64,000 bases of DNA from Helianthus annuus (Eukaryota > Streptophyta > Magnoliopsida > Asterales > Asteraceae). Where the stretch lies: positions 89,645,350 through 89,709,349 of the forward strand of contig NC_035433.2 of the NCBI RefSeq assembly GCF_002127325.2. The letters are read 5' to 3'. Below the pieces are notes generated by a model, which saw only the letters and a list, made by a program, of their open reading frames with translations, ran no database searches and had not been told where the DNA came from. The position numbers and the translations under genes were made by a program. Below are positions 11,081 through 21,470 of the stretch, one piece after another (the stretch's first letter is position 1; each line of letters begins with the position of its first letter).

Positions 11081-11404
11081 TTAAAGATTTGCATTTTCTG
11101 CTAGAGTAGCGAGCAGATACAGATTTGCCCATTTTTCATCTAAGTTATTTTCCCCTGGTGGATTACTGTTAATTTCCTGAATTTCCGGGTTAAACCTCAC
11201 TCTCTTGGTTTGGGGTTTCTTTTTCTCTTGACCTTTCCTAATAATCAAATTCCTTTTCTCTGGTGTAAGCGGATTTTCATAATTTGCCTTACGGACAAAG
11301 ATTCCTTCTTCTAAATTGGTGGGAGATTTGGAGGAAGAGGTTCCCTGTTCTTTAGGTGTACTATCTAATTTGCGGTAGATAGCAGAAATCTTTTGTTTAC
11401 CCAT
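11081..11404 (-). CDS. element A small upstream ORF of unknown function
   Basis: A 107-codon frame starting at the ATG at 11,404, about 120 bp downstream of the primer site in the sense direction. The product is polar and Lys-rich (MGKQKISAIYRKLDS, KPQTKRVRFNPE, LDEKWANLYLLATLAENANL). No domain is recognised. Element B has only ~300 bp between primer site and accessory ORF, against ~590 bp in A, and lacks this frame. So it is either a gain in A or a loss in B. The end (EKWANLYLLATL) looks like a short amphipathic helix. Without a second intact copy, coding status is uncertain. Confidence 0.45.
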   Translation of the reverse strand: MGKQKISAIYRKLDSTPKEQGTSSSKSPTNLEEGIFVRKANYENPLTPEKRNLIIRKGQEKKKPQTKRVRFNPEIQEINSNPPGENNLDEKWANLYLLATLAENANL

Positions 11405-11522
11405 ACTGTAATTTTAGCAATTAATCAGTTAATAAGCATATATTCACAGAATGACAAATAAAATTTTCAATAAACTTAATTTAATTAGAACAGTGAGCTT
11501 AATCAGTAAGCTTAAAACAGTG

Positions 11523-11534
11523 GCTCTGATACCA
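11523..11534 (-). other. element A primer binding site (tRNA-iMet)
   Basis: The sense strand reads TGGTATCAGAGC, complementary to the 3' end of plant initiator tRNA-Met. It lies 8 nt inside the 5' LTR. The gap is longer than the 3-4 nt seen in elements C, F and G in this window. Confidence 0.9.
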
Positions 11535-11542
11535 CCTTTTCC

Positions 11543-13018
11543 TGTCACGGCCCCCGACTCGGTTTGACCCGTTTCAGGAGCCGCGGGACAGGAATCCCGT
11601 GGTATTTAATTTAGGCGACAGTGGAAGTCTTTTCTTTTTAAAACAGGATCTTTTAATAATGTAAACTGCTCGTTTCATAACTTTAGGGATAAATTCCCGA
11701 AATTTACAATAATGTGATTTCTCAGGGAAATCTTTATTTTCAAAACATGTTCATTTATTTATTTACATTGAGCCACTTTTCTAAGCTGGGAGTGCTCCAC
11801 GGCACTTTTCTTTGCTCATACCAGATTACCTGAAACATGTTTGAAAAAAGTTTTGTCAGCGAGGAAATACTGAGTGAATCATTCATTTTACTGAAAACGA
11901 CACACTTGTTATAATCTACAGTATTAAGGGGAATTACAATGTTTCTGATATCAAACCAACTACCCACAATATTTGTCACTCGACCATCCATTGGCTAGCC
12001 CATTTGTCCAATGGTGTCTGTGACTGTGGTCAGATCACCCCTTGGCCACCCGTTTGTCCAAGTGTGACGGGAAATAAGTAATGTATACAAAACCCCACAT
12101 ACCGGCTGTAACTTGGTGATTACATAGACTTAATCACTGTAACTATAACTTTGAAAATAATTTGGAGTTTTGTAAAACAGTTGATAAAAATGACTCACAA
12201 ACTGTGAGAAAAGAGTTTATAAAAGAGGAATGACTCACATTGCAGATTTACGAGCAGAGTATAAGCTTTACTGATTAACCTGCTAACCTAATTTAAATAA
12301 CAATGCACACACAAAACGGGATTAGTAACTAATTCAGCAGTTACGTCAATTCACGAGATTAAACCCTCACAACTATTATCAAGTGCGATACTTAACAATT
12401 CAATGGATTCACAACGAATGACAGAGCATAGTCCGAATTCGAACAGCACTCAAACATTCAAGTTGAAATCACAATGAATAATAAAGTACAAGCTCAATTT
12501 GAGCAGCACTCGGACAATCGTTGGATAGTTATAATCGATCGGACGTTGAATCGTAATAGCGATCGAGTTATTACCCTGATTGCGGCAGCACCTCGTGATC
12601 GTGTGTGTTTAATTGTGATATAACAGCTATAACTCGACGTATACAGAAGCTTTTTACGTCGTTTTAACTTCAACAGTTAAGTGCCAAGGTCGGCTATTTA
12701 TAGCAATTTTTGGGACCTCCTTACGAACCGTATGCCGGACCCCTTACGGTCCGTAAGCGAAGCAGTCTAATTCATAGGCTGCCTAGCTCGGGACTAGCCT
12801 TGGTGACTCAAGAATTCAGCCAATTAGAACAAAGCAACGTTTGAATTTAGATAATTATCAACTAGGGTTTGCCCCCCTTGAGTTTTAGGGGCCCTGATCC
12901 TGATTCCGATTGTTCTGAAAATTTTAGGGTTAGTGTAGAATTACTTGGGTGTCTAAATTAGGGTTTTCTTATTGACTAATTATCGTCCTAATTATTGATT
13001 TTAGTGACAGTTGTTACA
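11543..13018 (-). repeat. element A 5' LTR
   Basis: Promoter LTR of element A, 1,476 bp. The sense TATA box CTATAAATAG is at 12,694-12,703. Downstream (lower coordinates) lies a candidate leader intron, 12,238 down to 11,830 (CAAT/GTGAGTCA donor, GTTTCAG/GTAATC acceptor). Differs from the 3' LTR at about 16 positions plus one single-base indel. Confidence 0.95.
12694..12703 (-). promoter_or_regulatory. TATA box of element A
   Basis: CTATAAATAG on the minus strand, about 315 bp into the LTR. The same box with the same flank (GGCTATAAATAGC relation to 'aaggtcgg') is present in both LTRs and in element B, consistent with a functional core promoter at the U3/R boundary. Confidence 0.7.
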
Positions 13019-13960
13019 AACACCAACATCTAAAGTGACACCACTACTTCCTTCGCCATTTTTGGACCCGGGTCATCTTTGTAACAAGAAATATCGAACG
13101 CAAACAACCTGAACTTAAAATTATGTTTCTTCTCCGATGGTTCACAACCAACAACACCACCTTCATCCCCACTTCATTCTGCCCTTTTCTTACCTTTCTT
13201 CATGACATCACCACCATCTTCTCCAGTGGCCACCACCTCACTTTTATCAGACACAACAACTCCACCCATAGTTATAACTTCATTAACTTCTTGATGACCT
13301 TTAGTTTCATCATCCAAAGGAGTCTCTTCGCCATTTGTTGCTTCTCCCTCATTGTTATGCACTTCATTGCAACTATGACGATAAAAATAGAAAATGTTAA
13401 ATTAAAAAAAAGAAAAAAAAAAGAAAACCCTAATTTTGAGGGCTAAACTTAAATCGACAAAAAACTCAAACGACTGTTTAAAGGTAGGGACGATGACGCA
13501 AGCCCTTAAATTAAAAAAAAAAAAGAAAGAAAAAGAAGACCTTAATTTTGAGGGCTAAACTTAAATCGACAAAAAAACTCAAACGACTGTTTAAAGGTAG
13601 GGACGATGACGCAAGCCCTTACATTTAAGCGTTTGTTTGACGCATCCTCAAACGACTGTTTAAAAACACTTTGGGATTAGAAAGCAAACGGAATGGAAAT
13701 AGCGCGTCGCAATTTTTATTATTTGTACTGGTATAAAATTTCACACATTTAAGATTATAAACACATGCACAAATGATAAAAATCCACACACCTTTCTTCC
13801 AATGATTTAATGTCTTCGTTATCTGATTGAGTCAAGTCGATGATTGATCTTGATTCTTCTGATCCAGTCTCAGGCATCTTCTTAGAAGCTTCCATGCTCG
13901 ACAACCTTAGAGAGAGATAGTGAGAAAGCTAGAGAGGGAATGGCTCTTAAATATAGATGT
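13019..13960 (-). pseudogene. putative cellular gene fragment, 5' part
   Basis: The minus strand shows gene-like order. A TATA-like box (TATATTTAAG) lies near 13,947-13,956, then a CTCT-rich leader, then an ATG at 13,893 opening about 31 codons (MEASKKMPETGSEE ... LTQSDNEDIKSLEER). These end at AAAG/GTGTGT, a plausible splice donor near 13,800. A second open block (13,385 to about 13,177) encodes an acidic, Val/Gly/Glu-rich segment (NNEGEATNGEETPLDD) preceded by CATAG and followed by AAAG/GTAAGA, both splice-like. The frame near 13,060-13,019 then reads across element A's target duplication into 3,902-3,815. No domain is recognised. Splice sites are inferred by eye and the gene, if real, is disrupted by element A. 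Confidence 0.35.
13400..13632. repeat. tandem duplication of a ~117-bp unit
   Basis: Two consecutive copies of a unit starting in A/G-rich sequence and containing 'ttttgagggctaaactta', 'aaactcaaacgactgttt' and 'ggtagggacgatgacgc'. The copies differ only slightly, mostly in the A-rich part. A third partial 'ctcaaacgactgtttaaa' follows at 13,648. It lies between the two exon-like blocks, so it would be intronic in the proposed gene. Confidence 0.8.
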
Positions 13961-14264
13961 TTGTTTGCTTGTATGTGATATAAGTAATCTTTATGTAAAG
14001 ATTAAAATTAATGATGAAATGCATTTATAACCGTTAAGTAATAAATGATGATCCAAAGTTAAAAATGAACTTATATTTATTTTGTAATTAACTGATTTTT
14101 AAAATTATCAATCTCAGCTTAAAATTTAATGTATTTAAGAAATCATATAAATGATATAATTAACCTATATATTAAAAACATAAGTGAATGAACAGTAATT
14201 ATAAATAAATATTAAAAAGAGAATTGAATGAAAAGTAATAAAAATAGAAATGAATGAATAGTAT
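13961..14264. other. AT-rich spacer
   Basis: AT-rich sequence upstream of the exon-like fragment. It has loosely repeated 'gaatgaaYagtaat' motifs at 14,186-14,265. I see no gene. Confidence 0.4.
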
Positions 14265-14880
14265 CGGATATTGGTATCGGTATCAAATTTATCAAACTGA
14301 GTGTATTTTCGGTATCCGTTCGGCACCAGTATTCATCGGGTTTTACCCTCAAATACCGGTGTTCGGTACCGATACCCACTTTTGGGGATTTCGGTAACGG
14401 TATTTTCGGTACTGGTTGGTACCGAGCTCATCAAATCCTGTAGCAACGTAGCAATGCAAGTAATTTCAAAGTTTAGATTACTTATCATACACACAGTAAG
14501 TAAACTGTATTTCGTTTGAATGAGGTTTTATATACACAACAACTTGTTTTGCTTTATTTTTTGTCTTTTTACGTAATGAATGAATTGTAGCATGTAAAAT
14601 ATACTTTGGATATTTAGATTATTGATGAGCAAATCGTATCAAATCTTGTAAATACCAAATCATTTTCGGTACCAATTTGGTACCCACCTTTTGGCGTTTT
14701 CAGAATCGTTACTTTCGGTTCAACACCGGTCTAGCACCATACCTATATTTATTGATTTTTACTTTCAAATACCATACCGTATTGTACCGAGTATTTTCGA
14801 TGCCGGTACCTAATTTCGATGATTTTCCGGATCGGTACTTTCAGTGTCGTTACAGGTACCGAGCTCATCCATATTTAAAC
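14265..14880. repeat. GGTACC/CGGTA-rich repeat pair
   Basis: Two related blocks (about 14,265-14,440 and 14,650-14,875) are packed with CGGTACC, TTCGGTA and CCGGT motifs. Each ends in GGTACCGAGCTCATC. They read as diverged direct copies of one dispersed repeat. The open frames across them are low complexity and not credible genes. Confidence 0.55.
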
Positions 14881-15080
14881 GTGTTAACACCATAATAACT
14901 GAACTGAAAACAACCAAATTTCCAACGTGTAGGACGTGTGGGTCCTATTATTATATATTAGGTTATTTAAAATCGTTTTTTAGGACGGATTGACTATCCT
15001 TTTCACGACATTTTTATTTATGTTTTGATATTCGGTATCTGGTTGTCGTGTTACTGACACGCGTTTTGCAGTCATTAGGT

Positions 15081-15114
15081 CCCCGCCGCAACGCGCGGGC
15101 GGAAATTTAACTAG
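15081..15114 (+). mobile_element. Helitron 3' terminus
   Basis: A GC-rich hairpin (ccccgccgcaacgcgcggg, 15,081-15,099) followed by an AT-rich spacer and CTAG, then T at 15,115. Hairpin plus CTAG before a host T is the signature 3' end of plant Helitrons. No 5' TC end was identified with confidence, so the extent to the left is unknown. The exon-like fragments at 13.0-13.9 kb could be captured gene pieces if the Helitron reaches that far. Confidence 0.7.
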
Positions 15115-15654
15115 TTGATTGAAAAATTACACTATGTAAATTTTGTTGTTTATTAAAAAGAATATCAAAACACTAAAATGCATATTTTGTTGCTTTACAA
15201 CGAAAAGTTGGTCAGTATTGATTCGATTCGTTACGATATCAGCATGCTACCATCATTTAATATATAGTGTTATTAGAGAAAAATCAAATTAAATAAAAAC
15301 CAAATAAATTAAAAATACAAATTATTTAGAGTATAAGAGATTTAAAAGTAAAACTTAAAAAAATAACATCAAGACAACTGAATATTACACATCTATAAAT
15401 TTGAATCTAATAATTTGAATGATTTTTTTCTTTGTTTTTTTACGCATTTCCGAGTTGCGTTTATGAAAGAAAGTTGTGAGAGACCAATTTAGTAATGTAA
15501 CAGAAATTAATTGGATCTTGCTTGCTCGTAAACCAAAAATGATTCAATTTTTTTTGTTTAATTAGCATTTATTAATAAGTATTTATTGAAAACAACCTTT
15601 TAGATTAAACATTATATTTATTCCATGTAAAAGTATTTTAATATAAAAGTTACT
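15115..15654. other. AT-rich spacer, nothing recognised
   Basis: No long frame, no repeat signature and no RNA gene seen. Confidence 0.45.
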
Positions 15655-15780
15655 TTTTTTTAAAAAATAAACTTCATTAAAAACACCTTCGATCCAAACG
15701 GATAAAAGGCCATACAACCAGAGACACCCCTAACCCAAGCGGGTAAAGGGCAACAAATTACAACATGTAAAGAAAGTATT
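15655..15780 (-). mobile_element. possible LINE 3' end fragment
   Basis: Read on the minus strand, this ends in 'TTTTTAATGAAGTTTATTTTTTAAAAAAAAG', here in two pieces: a TAATGAAGTTTATTTTTT run followed by A8. The preceding text (GGATCGAAGGTG, TTAGGGGTGTC) is typical in style of plant non-LTR element 3' tails. No coding remnant is visible, so this is tentative. Confidence 0.3.
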
Positions 15781-15914
15781 TACAACAATCCTTTCATATA
15801 ATATAATTACTGGAAGTTACTAATATAAAAGTTACCAAGTAAACATTTAGTTACTATTGGCAAAAAAAATATAATATAGGATAATAACTACAGTTTGACT
15901 ATAACTTAAAAGAA

Positions 15915-16018
15915 AGTATATTGTGAAAGCCTAGAAAACATAAAGTTACTTTTATAAATTTATCTATTATATTTTTGTGAAAGCCTAGAAAACATAAAAT
16001 TACTTTTATAAATTTATC
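15915..16018. repeat. tandem duplication, ~58-bp unit x2
   Basis: 'gtgaaagcctagaaaacata' followed by an AT-rich stretch ending in 'aaatttatct' occurs twice in a row with one base change. Local duplication with no gene. Confidence 0.8.
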
Positions 16019-16363
16019 TTTTAACAACTTAACAAAAAGAAAATGATTAATAAAGCCATTTATACAAGTTATCTTTTTTTTTTCTAACGAAACATTTATT
16101 CTAATATATGTCCTCAAGTCTTCCTCTTTCAAACTCAAGTGCTTAAAGATTTTACCTTTGCTAATTAACCACCACCTCATTGGTATTTATACAACTTATC
16201 TATTAAGTTTTTTACTAACATTTAATATTCAATTAGAAACCTTTTCTTATGTTGTGTAAATATATATAGGTAAAGAGTAAAATACAAATGCGCTTATCGT
16301 ACGATACGTACGCGATCATCCCAGCCGTTCGATCAGGTGCAGATCTGGTGCGAATTCAATACA

Positions 16364-16862
16364 TATCGCATGTGAAAAAATGGTTAGCATGGGGTAGTGT
16401 GAAAAATGGCATGGGGTGTGTAGATGGACAAAATCGCATGTGGAAGATTTGAATATCGCATGTGAAAAAATGGCATGGGGTAATGTGAAAAATGGCATGC
16501 GGTGTGTAGAATCGCATGTGGAAGATTGCATATCGCATGTGAAAAAATGGCTAGCATGGGGTAATGTAAAAAATAGCATGGGGTGTGTAGAATCGCATGT
16601 GGAAAATTGAATATCGCATGTGAAAAAATGGCATGGGGTAATGTGAAAAATGGCATGGGGTGTATAGAATTGCATGTGGAAAATTGAATATCGCATGTGA
16701 AAAAATGGCATGGGGTAATGTTAAAAATGGCATGGGGTGTGTAGAATCGCATGTGGAAAATTGAAAATCGCATGTGAAAAAATGGCTAGCATGGGGTAAT
16801 GTGAAAAATGGCATGGGGTGTGTAGAATCGCATGTGGAAAATTGAATAACGCATGTGAAAAA
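16364..16862. repeat. satellite-like tandem array, ~77-81-bp unit, about 6 copies
   Basis: The start 'tcgcatgtgaaaaaatgg' recurs at about 16,367, 16,456, 16,533, 16,613, 16,690 and 16,770, with a truncated copy at 16,850. Each unit contains internal subrepeats (gcatgggg, gtgaaaaatgg, gaatcgcatgtgg). Unit lengths alternate because some copies carry an extra 'ctag'. Several frames stay open on the minus strand through the array because stops are rare in the unit; these are artefacts of repetition. The period and the direct contiguity exclude a CRISPR array. Confidence 0.9.
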
Positions 16863-17225
16863 TCTGTGTGTGTGTTACTGTTCATCTTCTTTGATTGTTG
16901 GTCGATCATTGTCAGTCTTCTTCCATTTGACCCTTACAGCTCCCAAATTAGTAGTTCTTATTATCGATATCACACTAAAAGGAACGAAGGGAGGTTGGGG
17001 AAGAAGATTTTCAGGTTTTTGAATTTGATTTAGGGTTTGATTTTGAACTATCATCGGTCAATTACAGAGATTTATGACCTCGCAATGACGTTTAACCTTC
17101 CTGGTATGATTTAGATATATTAAAATGATTAATTTAATCATTTTAATTAGTTTCGCTCGCGTTTGATCGATTGAAGATCGTACGGCTGAGGGCATCGCAT
17201 ACATAGTGTAGGATAAGAGGTATTG
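16863..17225 (+). other. possible 5' UTR-like fragment
   Basis: Contains a CT-rich stretch, 'ttagggtttgattttgaac' (a common style for plant 5' leader sequence) and ATGs near 17,070. No extended protein frame follows. It may be a captured promoter or leader fragment. I see no supported gene. Confidence 0.2.
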
Positions 17226-17237
17226 TACGTTAACCGG

Positions 17238-17238
<1 letters not shown>

Positions 17239-17310
<72 letters not shown>
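17239..17310. repeat. (TA)n microsatellite
   Basis: About 36 uninterrupted TA dinucleotides directly abut the left end of the fold-back element at 17,311. Confidence 0.95.
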
Positions 17311-17315
<5 letters not shown>

Positions 17316-17740
17316 AGGTTCATGCGAGAACCGCGAGAACCAATGTGAACACAACCTAAAATAGCTAAAAAACCTAAAAAAAACATAACCCCCACCCCCC
17401 CTCCCAAAAAAAAAAAAAAAACCTAACCCCCCCCCCCAAGCTAAAATGCTAAAAACTAAACCCCCAAAAAACCTAAAAAAATCTTAAAAAATCTAAAAAA
17501 AATCTAAAAAAAATCTAAAAGAAAATCTATATTTTTTTTTAATATTTTTTATGTTAAAATCGCTACTTTTAGTAGCCAAATTTTTTTTTTGTTTTGGCTA
17601 CTAAAAGTAGCGATTTTTTTATAAATTTTTTTTTTTTGTGATTTTTAGCTATTTTTAGACATTTTTGGTTGTGTTCACATTGGTTTTCGCGGTTCTCGCA
17701 ATAAAGGGTGGTTCCTAGCGGATCTTTGTCCTATATATAT
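17311..17740. mobile_element. fold-back (MITE-like) element next to (TA)n
   Basis: The left end 'gcgagaaccgcgagaacc' then 'aatgtgaacacaacc' is matched by the right end 'ggttgtgttcacattgg' then 'ttttcgcggttctcgc'. The centre is a second perfect dyad, 'cgctacttttagtagcc' against 'ggctactaaaagtagcg' (17,561-17,617). The left half has A/C homopolymer-rich filler (17,380-17,460). A TATATA run lies on each side (17,239-17,310 and 17,732-17,738), consistent with insertion into TA repeats. No coding capacity. Confidence 0.75.
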
Positions 17741-18837
17741 GTGTGCAGTTAATATCGGTGATATAACAATTATATCAACCCCTAGTAAAAAATCAATGTC
17801 AAATATCGGTACCGATATTATCGGCGGTATTGACCGATATATCATTGAATTATTAGTGTTAAATTGCTATGATATTAATTCTGCATTATTATAATTGCCT
17901 ATATCTTACTAAGATAACCTATATCACAAATATGGGTCCTTGACCGATATCGGATATTTTATCGCATTAACTGCGTATAAATATATAGATATACATATAC
18001 ATATATGTGTGTGTGTGAGGAGAGAGAGAGAGAGAGATCAGGAGTTGGTCACATGGTCCAAACTTTCTAAAAAGTATAAGAATGCGGTATACAAAACCTG
18101 GGGATGGATCATGAGAAAACTAGTTTTAATAAGAAAACTAAAAAACTAAAAAGCAACCATTGATCAAACAAGATCAATGGCTGATATAAGTCAGTTTATA
18201 AATCACGGACATTTAATCTAATCTATACACAGGAGGGTAGTTTGGGAAATACACAAGTAAAAAAAATTGGACCGCCTATCCTCACCAACATTCGTTCAGA
18301 CCTGAGAAAAAAAAGAACTCTCCATCTCTCTCGGCGACATCCTAGGGTTTCATACAAACGGAGATCGATGCACAATCGATCCATCAAATCGGTAAAAAAT
18401 AAGGAAGATCTACCAGGTATGAACTCCTATCACGTTAATTTGTTAAAAAACATCATACATTTTGATGTATCACTCACACAACACATCGATTATAACTATG
18501 TTCGCACCGATCACTGTTAATATATACAAAATAGATAAAATCGTCACACATTTCATGTTTAAGTCGTTAATTGTGGATGATAATTGACGTTTGTTGTATG
18601 TAATATACTGACACTGATTTAGACACATATAATCGCCCAAACACGTGATATATGTGTGAGATTCATGACTACAATGTTGAATGTTAGTTACGATGCGTGT
18701 AATGTGTCTCATATGTGTGATAATCGTGTATACTGTTCACATGTGTAGTACACCATTGAATGATATTTAGGACGTTTGTTACGATGCGTGTAATGTGTCT
18801 CATATGTGTGATAATCGTGTATACTGTTCACATGTGT
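17741..18837. other. spacer with (GA)n and gene-leader-like sequence
   Basis: Contains (GA)n/(TG)n at 18,007-18,036 and CGGTA/ATCGGT repeats near 17,760-17,850. At 18,300-18,430 there is a leader-like stretch 'ctctccatctctctcgg' followed by an ATG at 18,369 and a short frame (MHNRSIKSVKNKEDLPG). A 90-bp direct duplication (18,687-18,745 and 18,777-18,837; 'cgatgcgtgtaatgtgtctc' in both) abuts element C. A start like TCTATAC at 18,220 recalls a Helitron 5' end but is unsupported. No complete gene is visible. Confidence 0.35.
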
Positions 18838-21470
18838 TGTGACAACCCGAGCTTTCAAGATCTTCCCTCGACACGTTACTCGTTTACAATCGTGTTTTCG
18901 TAATTATTTGTGTTGTAACTTGTATATTTAAGCCCAATGATAAATCAAAAGTGAATTGATATTGTTGGCAAATTCCATGTGATCGAATCATGACCTGATA
19001 AAGTCTCTCGGGCCAATACAATTTAGATCAGATAGCATGTGACAATAATCTTTAGTTCTCGGCCCATTAATTGCAATAACATTGAGGTCTAATAAAATTG
19101 CACTCTATGCAAGGTTTTCGGCCCAAACAATGAACTATATGTATTGTCTAGTGAATCAGCCCATGTTTGGTTTAATTATTGCAACAGTTGTGGCGGTCCA
19201 CTTGTTTCTCTACCCTATCCAAATAACTTGCACAATTTAATTGAAATCACATGTGGTGTCAGGCATATCACGTGAAGTTGACTCAATTGTGATATTTCAA
19301 TTACAAAGCCCATGTGTTGAGTATTAAAGAAGCCCACTACTCGATATCTATAGCAGAGTTCGGTCCAATCAACGCAAAAAAAGATTCGACAAATTGATTT
19401 TTGAGGAGGGTTTCGTCAAAGGTGGTGTTTAGTCATTGCACCTTTTGGCGAAACTTGGTCTTTCGTCGCAGGCCCAAATCAGTCGAAGCCTAGTAGGGCC
19501 CAGTTTATCTATTTAATCCTAGTCACGTACGTAACTCACGAAATCTTGGTGATTGCAAACCCTACTCTTTTCGTCACCTTCCTATCCTTGACGGCAGCTT
19601 CATCCCCTTCATGTGATACCATCCCTCTCGTTCAGTCGGCACACTATACACGTTCGGTTAGTATAATCACACTCAAATTCTGATTGAACGCTTCTGTTTA
19701 TATGTGAATCTGTGAGATCGAAGTGTGTAATTGATGATTGATTCCATGATATTTGCATTAGATTTAATGATTATGTTGGTGATTGGTTTCGTGATATGTG
19801 GGTAATTATGCACGTTTCAAACTGCTAAGTGTAAAGTTGCACAATGATTTGCACTTGTTGAAATTCTTGTACACTAGATTGTCTTGGGTAAGATTCAATT
19901 GGTTATGAGTTAGGATTCGTGATGTTGGTAATGAACAGGCAACGAAAAATTTTGTTAGATAATATCAACATGTTACTCAATTCAACTGGAAGGGGGTGTG
20001 TATGTGTGAATTAACTGTTGAATAATAATTGAAAGATAATTAGGGTTCGTATGAATATGAATAGTAACCGATTAGATTATGGTGATTGATCTGGTTGATT
20101 AACTGCAAAACATGTTAGAAACTGTAAATGTCTGTTTGGAGATTGTGACGAAAAACCAGGTTCATCATTGATCTGGTCCTTGACGAAACACTAAATCTTT
20201 CGTCATTCATACTCTCGACGAAACATTCTCGACGAAACATAGGGTGTTTCGTCGTATAAGTAATGAGCTGAACTGTAGGGTTGTTTATGAGGATTGTGCA
20301 CTGGTGTTTGTAAAACTTAGTCTGTTGCATGATGATAATGATAATAAGGAATGATAGTCTTGACTTAACTGTTGTGGGTGGTCAGTTTATCTGTAAAACA
20401 TTGTTATGTATCATGAACACAAGATGTTGACTTGTTTGGAAACTGAGTACTTAATATGTGTTATACTATTTTCTTAACCAAATACAATCTGTGACAATAC
20501 GTGAATCGATTATTATGAAACTGGTGTCATCAGTGACTACGGTTGGGAACATGATCTTGTGATGTAAATGCGTATGAAAACTAAACACTTACTATGTGCT
20601 ACGTGACTCACTGTGTACAAATACGTGACTTGTGACTATGTGACTGATGTTGATTGGTAACCACGATAGGGTTTGGTTGACCAACTGGGAACGGGTAATG
20701 TAACGTAACATACCGAGCAAATCTAAGGTGAGTTCACTGCTCTCTTTTCTAAGCATGCGTCCCGGTGGTTTGGGACATCTAGTAAACGTTCCTGGAAGGA
20801 ATGCTGGGTAAACTATTAAACTGGGATGTTGGTTATTAAACTCAGTATCTATCATATAAGACCCCTTACATCTACCGACAGTTGCCGAGGAGGCAACGAG
20901 GTTATTAGTTGATAGCGCTATTAGGTTTAGCACCCTCACACCGTACCTGGGAGGACGGGTGTGAACTAATTTCCTTAAAGCATGACCAATGTTTTGATAG
21001 AGACATTGGGGTTGGGCAAACACATCTTGTAGCCATCTGCGGTAATCGAGTTAATAACAACATCAAATCAAATCTGTGAAACGTTTTAACCTGGTAACTG
21101 GTATCTAAACACTTTAACAAACTTTGAACTCACCAGCGTCGTCTGATACACTTGTCTGCATGCTTGTAGGTTTGTAGGTTTATATCGTTGGGACTTGCTG
21201 TCTAGGATGCTGGAGTGGTCATGGGTCGAGATACATGGAATCTCAATACAAGCTTAATGGTTTATGTTCACATGTTTTACGGAACACTTAATAAATGAGT
21301 TATGCTTCCGCTGTATACAATGAATGATATGTAACATCTGTAACACTTTATGTTAATAAATGAAATTTTATTTAAATATATTTATGAGTTCAATGTGATT
21401 GGTGGCTTGGATCCTGGTACGTCACACACCTCGTGGGGGTTTCCGCATGTTGTATTTTGGGGGTGTGACA
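18838..21470 (+). repeat. element C LTR 1
   Basis: Begins TGTGACA and ends GGTGTGACA, directly followed by the tRNA-iMet primer site. It contains a TATA-like TCTATTTAATCC near 19,508, a cluster of TTTCGTC/GACGAAA motifs (19,409-20,252), a candidate leader intron 20,728-21,169 (AAG/GTGAGT to TGTAG/GTT) and the palindrome ATAGCGCTAT at about 20,914. The same features occur in LTR 2. Confidence 0.92.
20728..21169 (+). other. candidate leader intron in LTR 1 of element C
   Basis: The donor CTAAG/GTGAGT matches the consensus strongly. The acceptor GCTTGTAG/GTT follows a CTTGTCTGCATGCTTG pyrimidine-leaning run. An equivalent pair exists in LTR 2 (36,699-37,140) and, at the same relative position, in element G. 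Splicing is inferred only. Confidence 0.4.

Larger units (their letters stand above)
3903..13018 (-). mobile_element. element A: complete Ty3/gypsy chromovirus (Tekay-like)
   Basis: A full-length element in minus orientation, 9,116 bp. It has two ~1,475-bp LTRs (3,903-5,377 and 11,543-13,018) and a 5-bp target duplication AACAC (3,898-3,902 and 13,019-13,023). The sense-strand LTR begins TGTAACA and ends GTGACA. The initiator-tRNA-Met primer site lies inside the right LTR and a purine tract inside the left LTR. Sense order is 5' LTR, primer site, two accessory ORFs, gag, protease, RT, RNase H, integrase, chromodomain, 3' LTR. I count about 16 substitutions between LTRs (~1.1%). At an assumed 1.3e-8 changes per site per year that is roughly 0.4 million years. 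Four lesions break the polyprotein, so it is not autonomous now. Confidence 0.95.

Noticed and set aside
11150..11230. RVRF in the small element A ORF as a phosphatase-docking motif
   Set aside because: A four-residue motif in a Lys/Arg-rich protein is expected by chance; no other support.
16364..16862. Regular repeats that might look like a CRISPR array or a repetitive protein gene
   Set aside because: Units are contiguous with no unique spacers, and the host is a plant genome. Open frames on the minus strand occur in several phases at once, which a real gene would not show.
17239..17310. (TA)n as a functional origin or matrix attachment site
   Set aside because: Several similar TA runs occur in unrelated contexts here with fast length change; no specific evidence.
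20592..21023. 143-codon minus-strand frame in both C LTRs
   Set aside because: It lies across the LTR R-U5 region, antisense to transcription. Conservation is explained by LTR identity.
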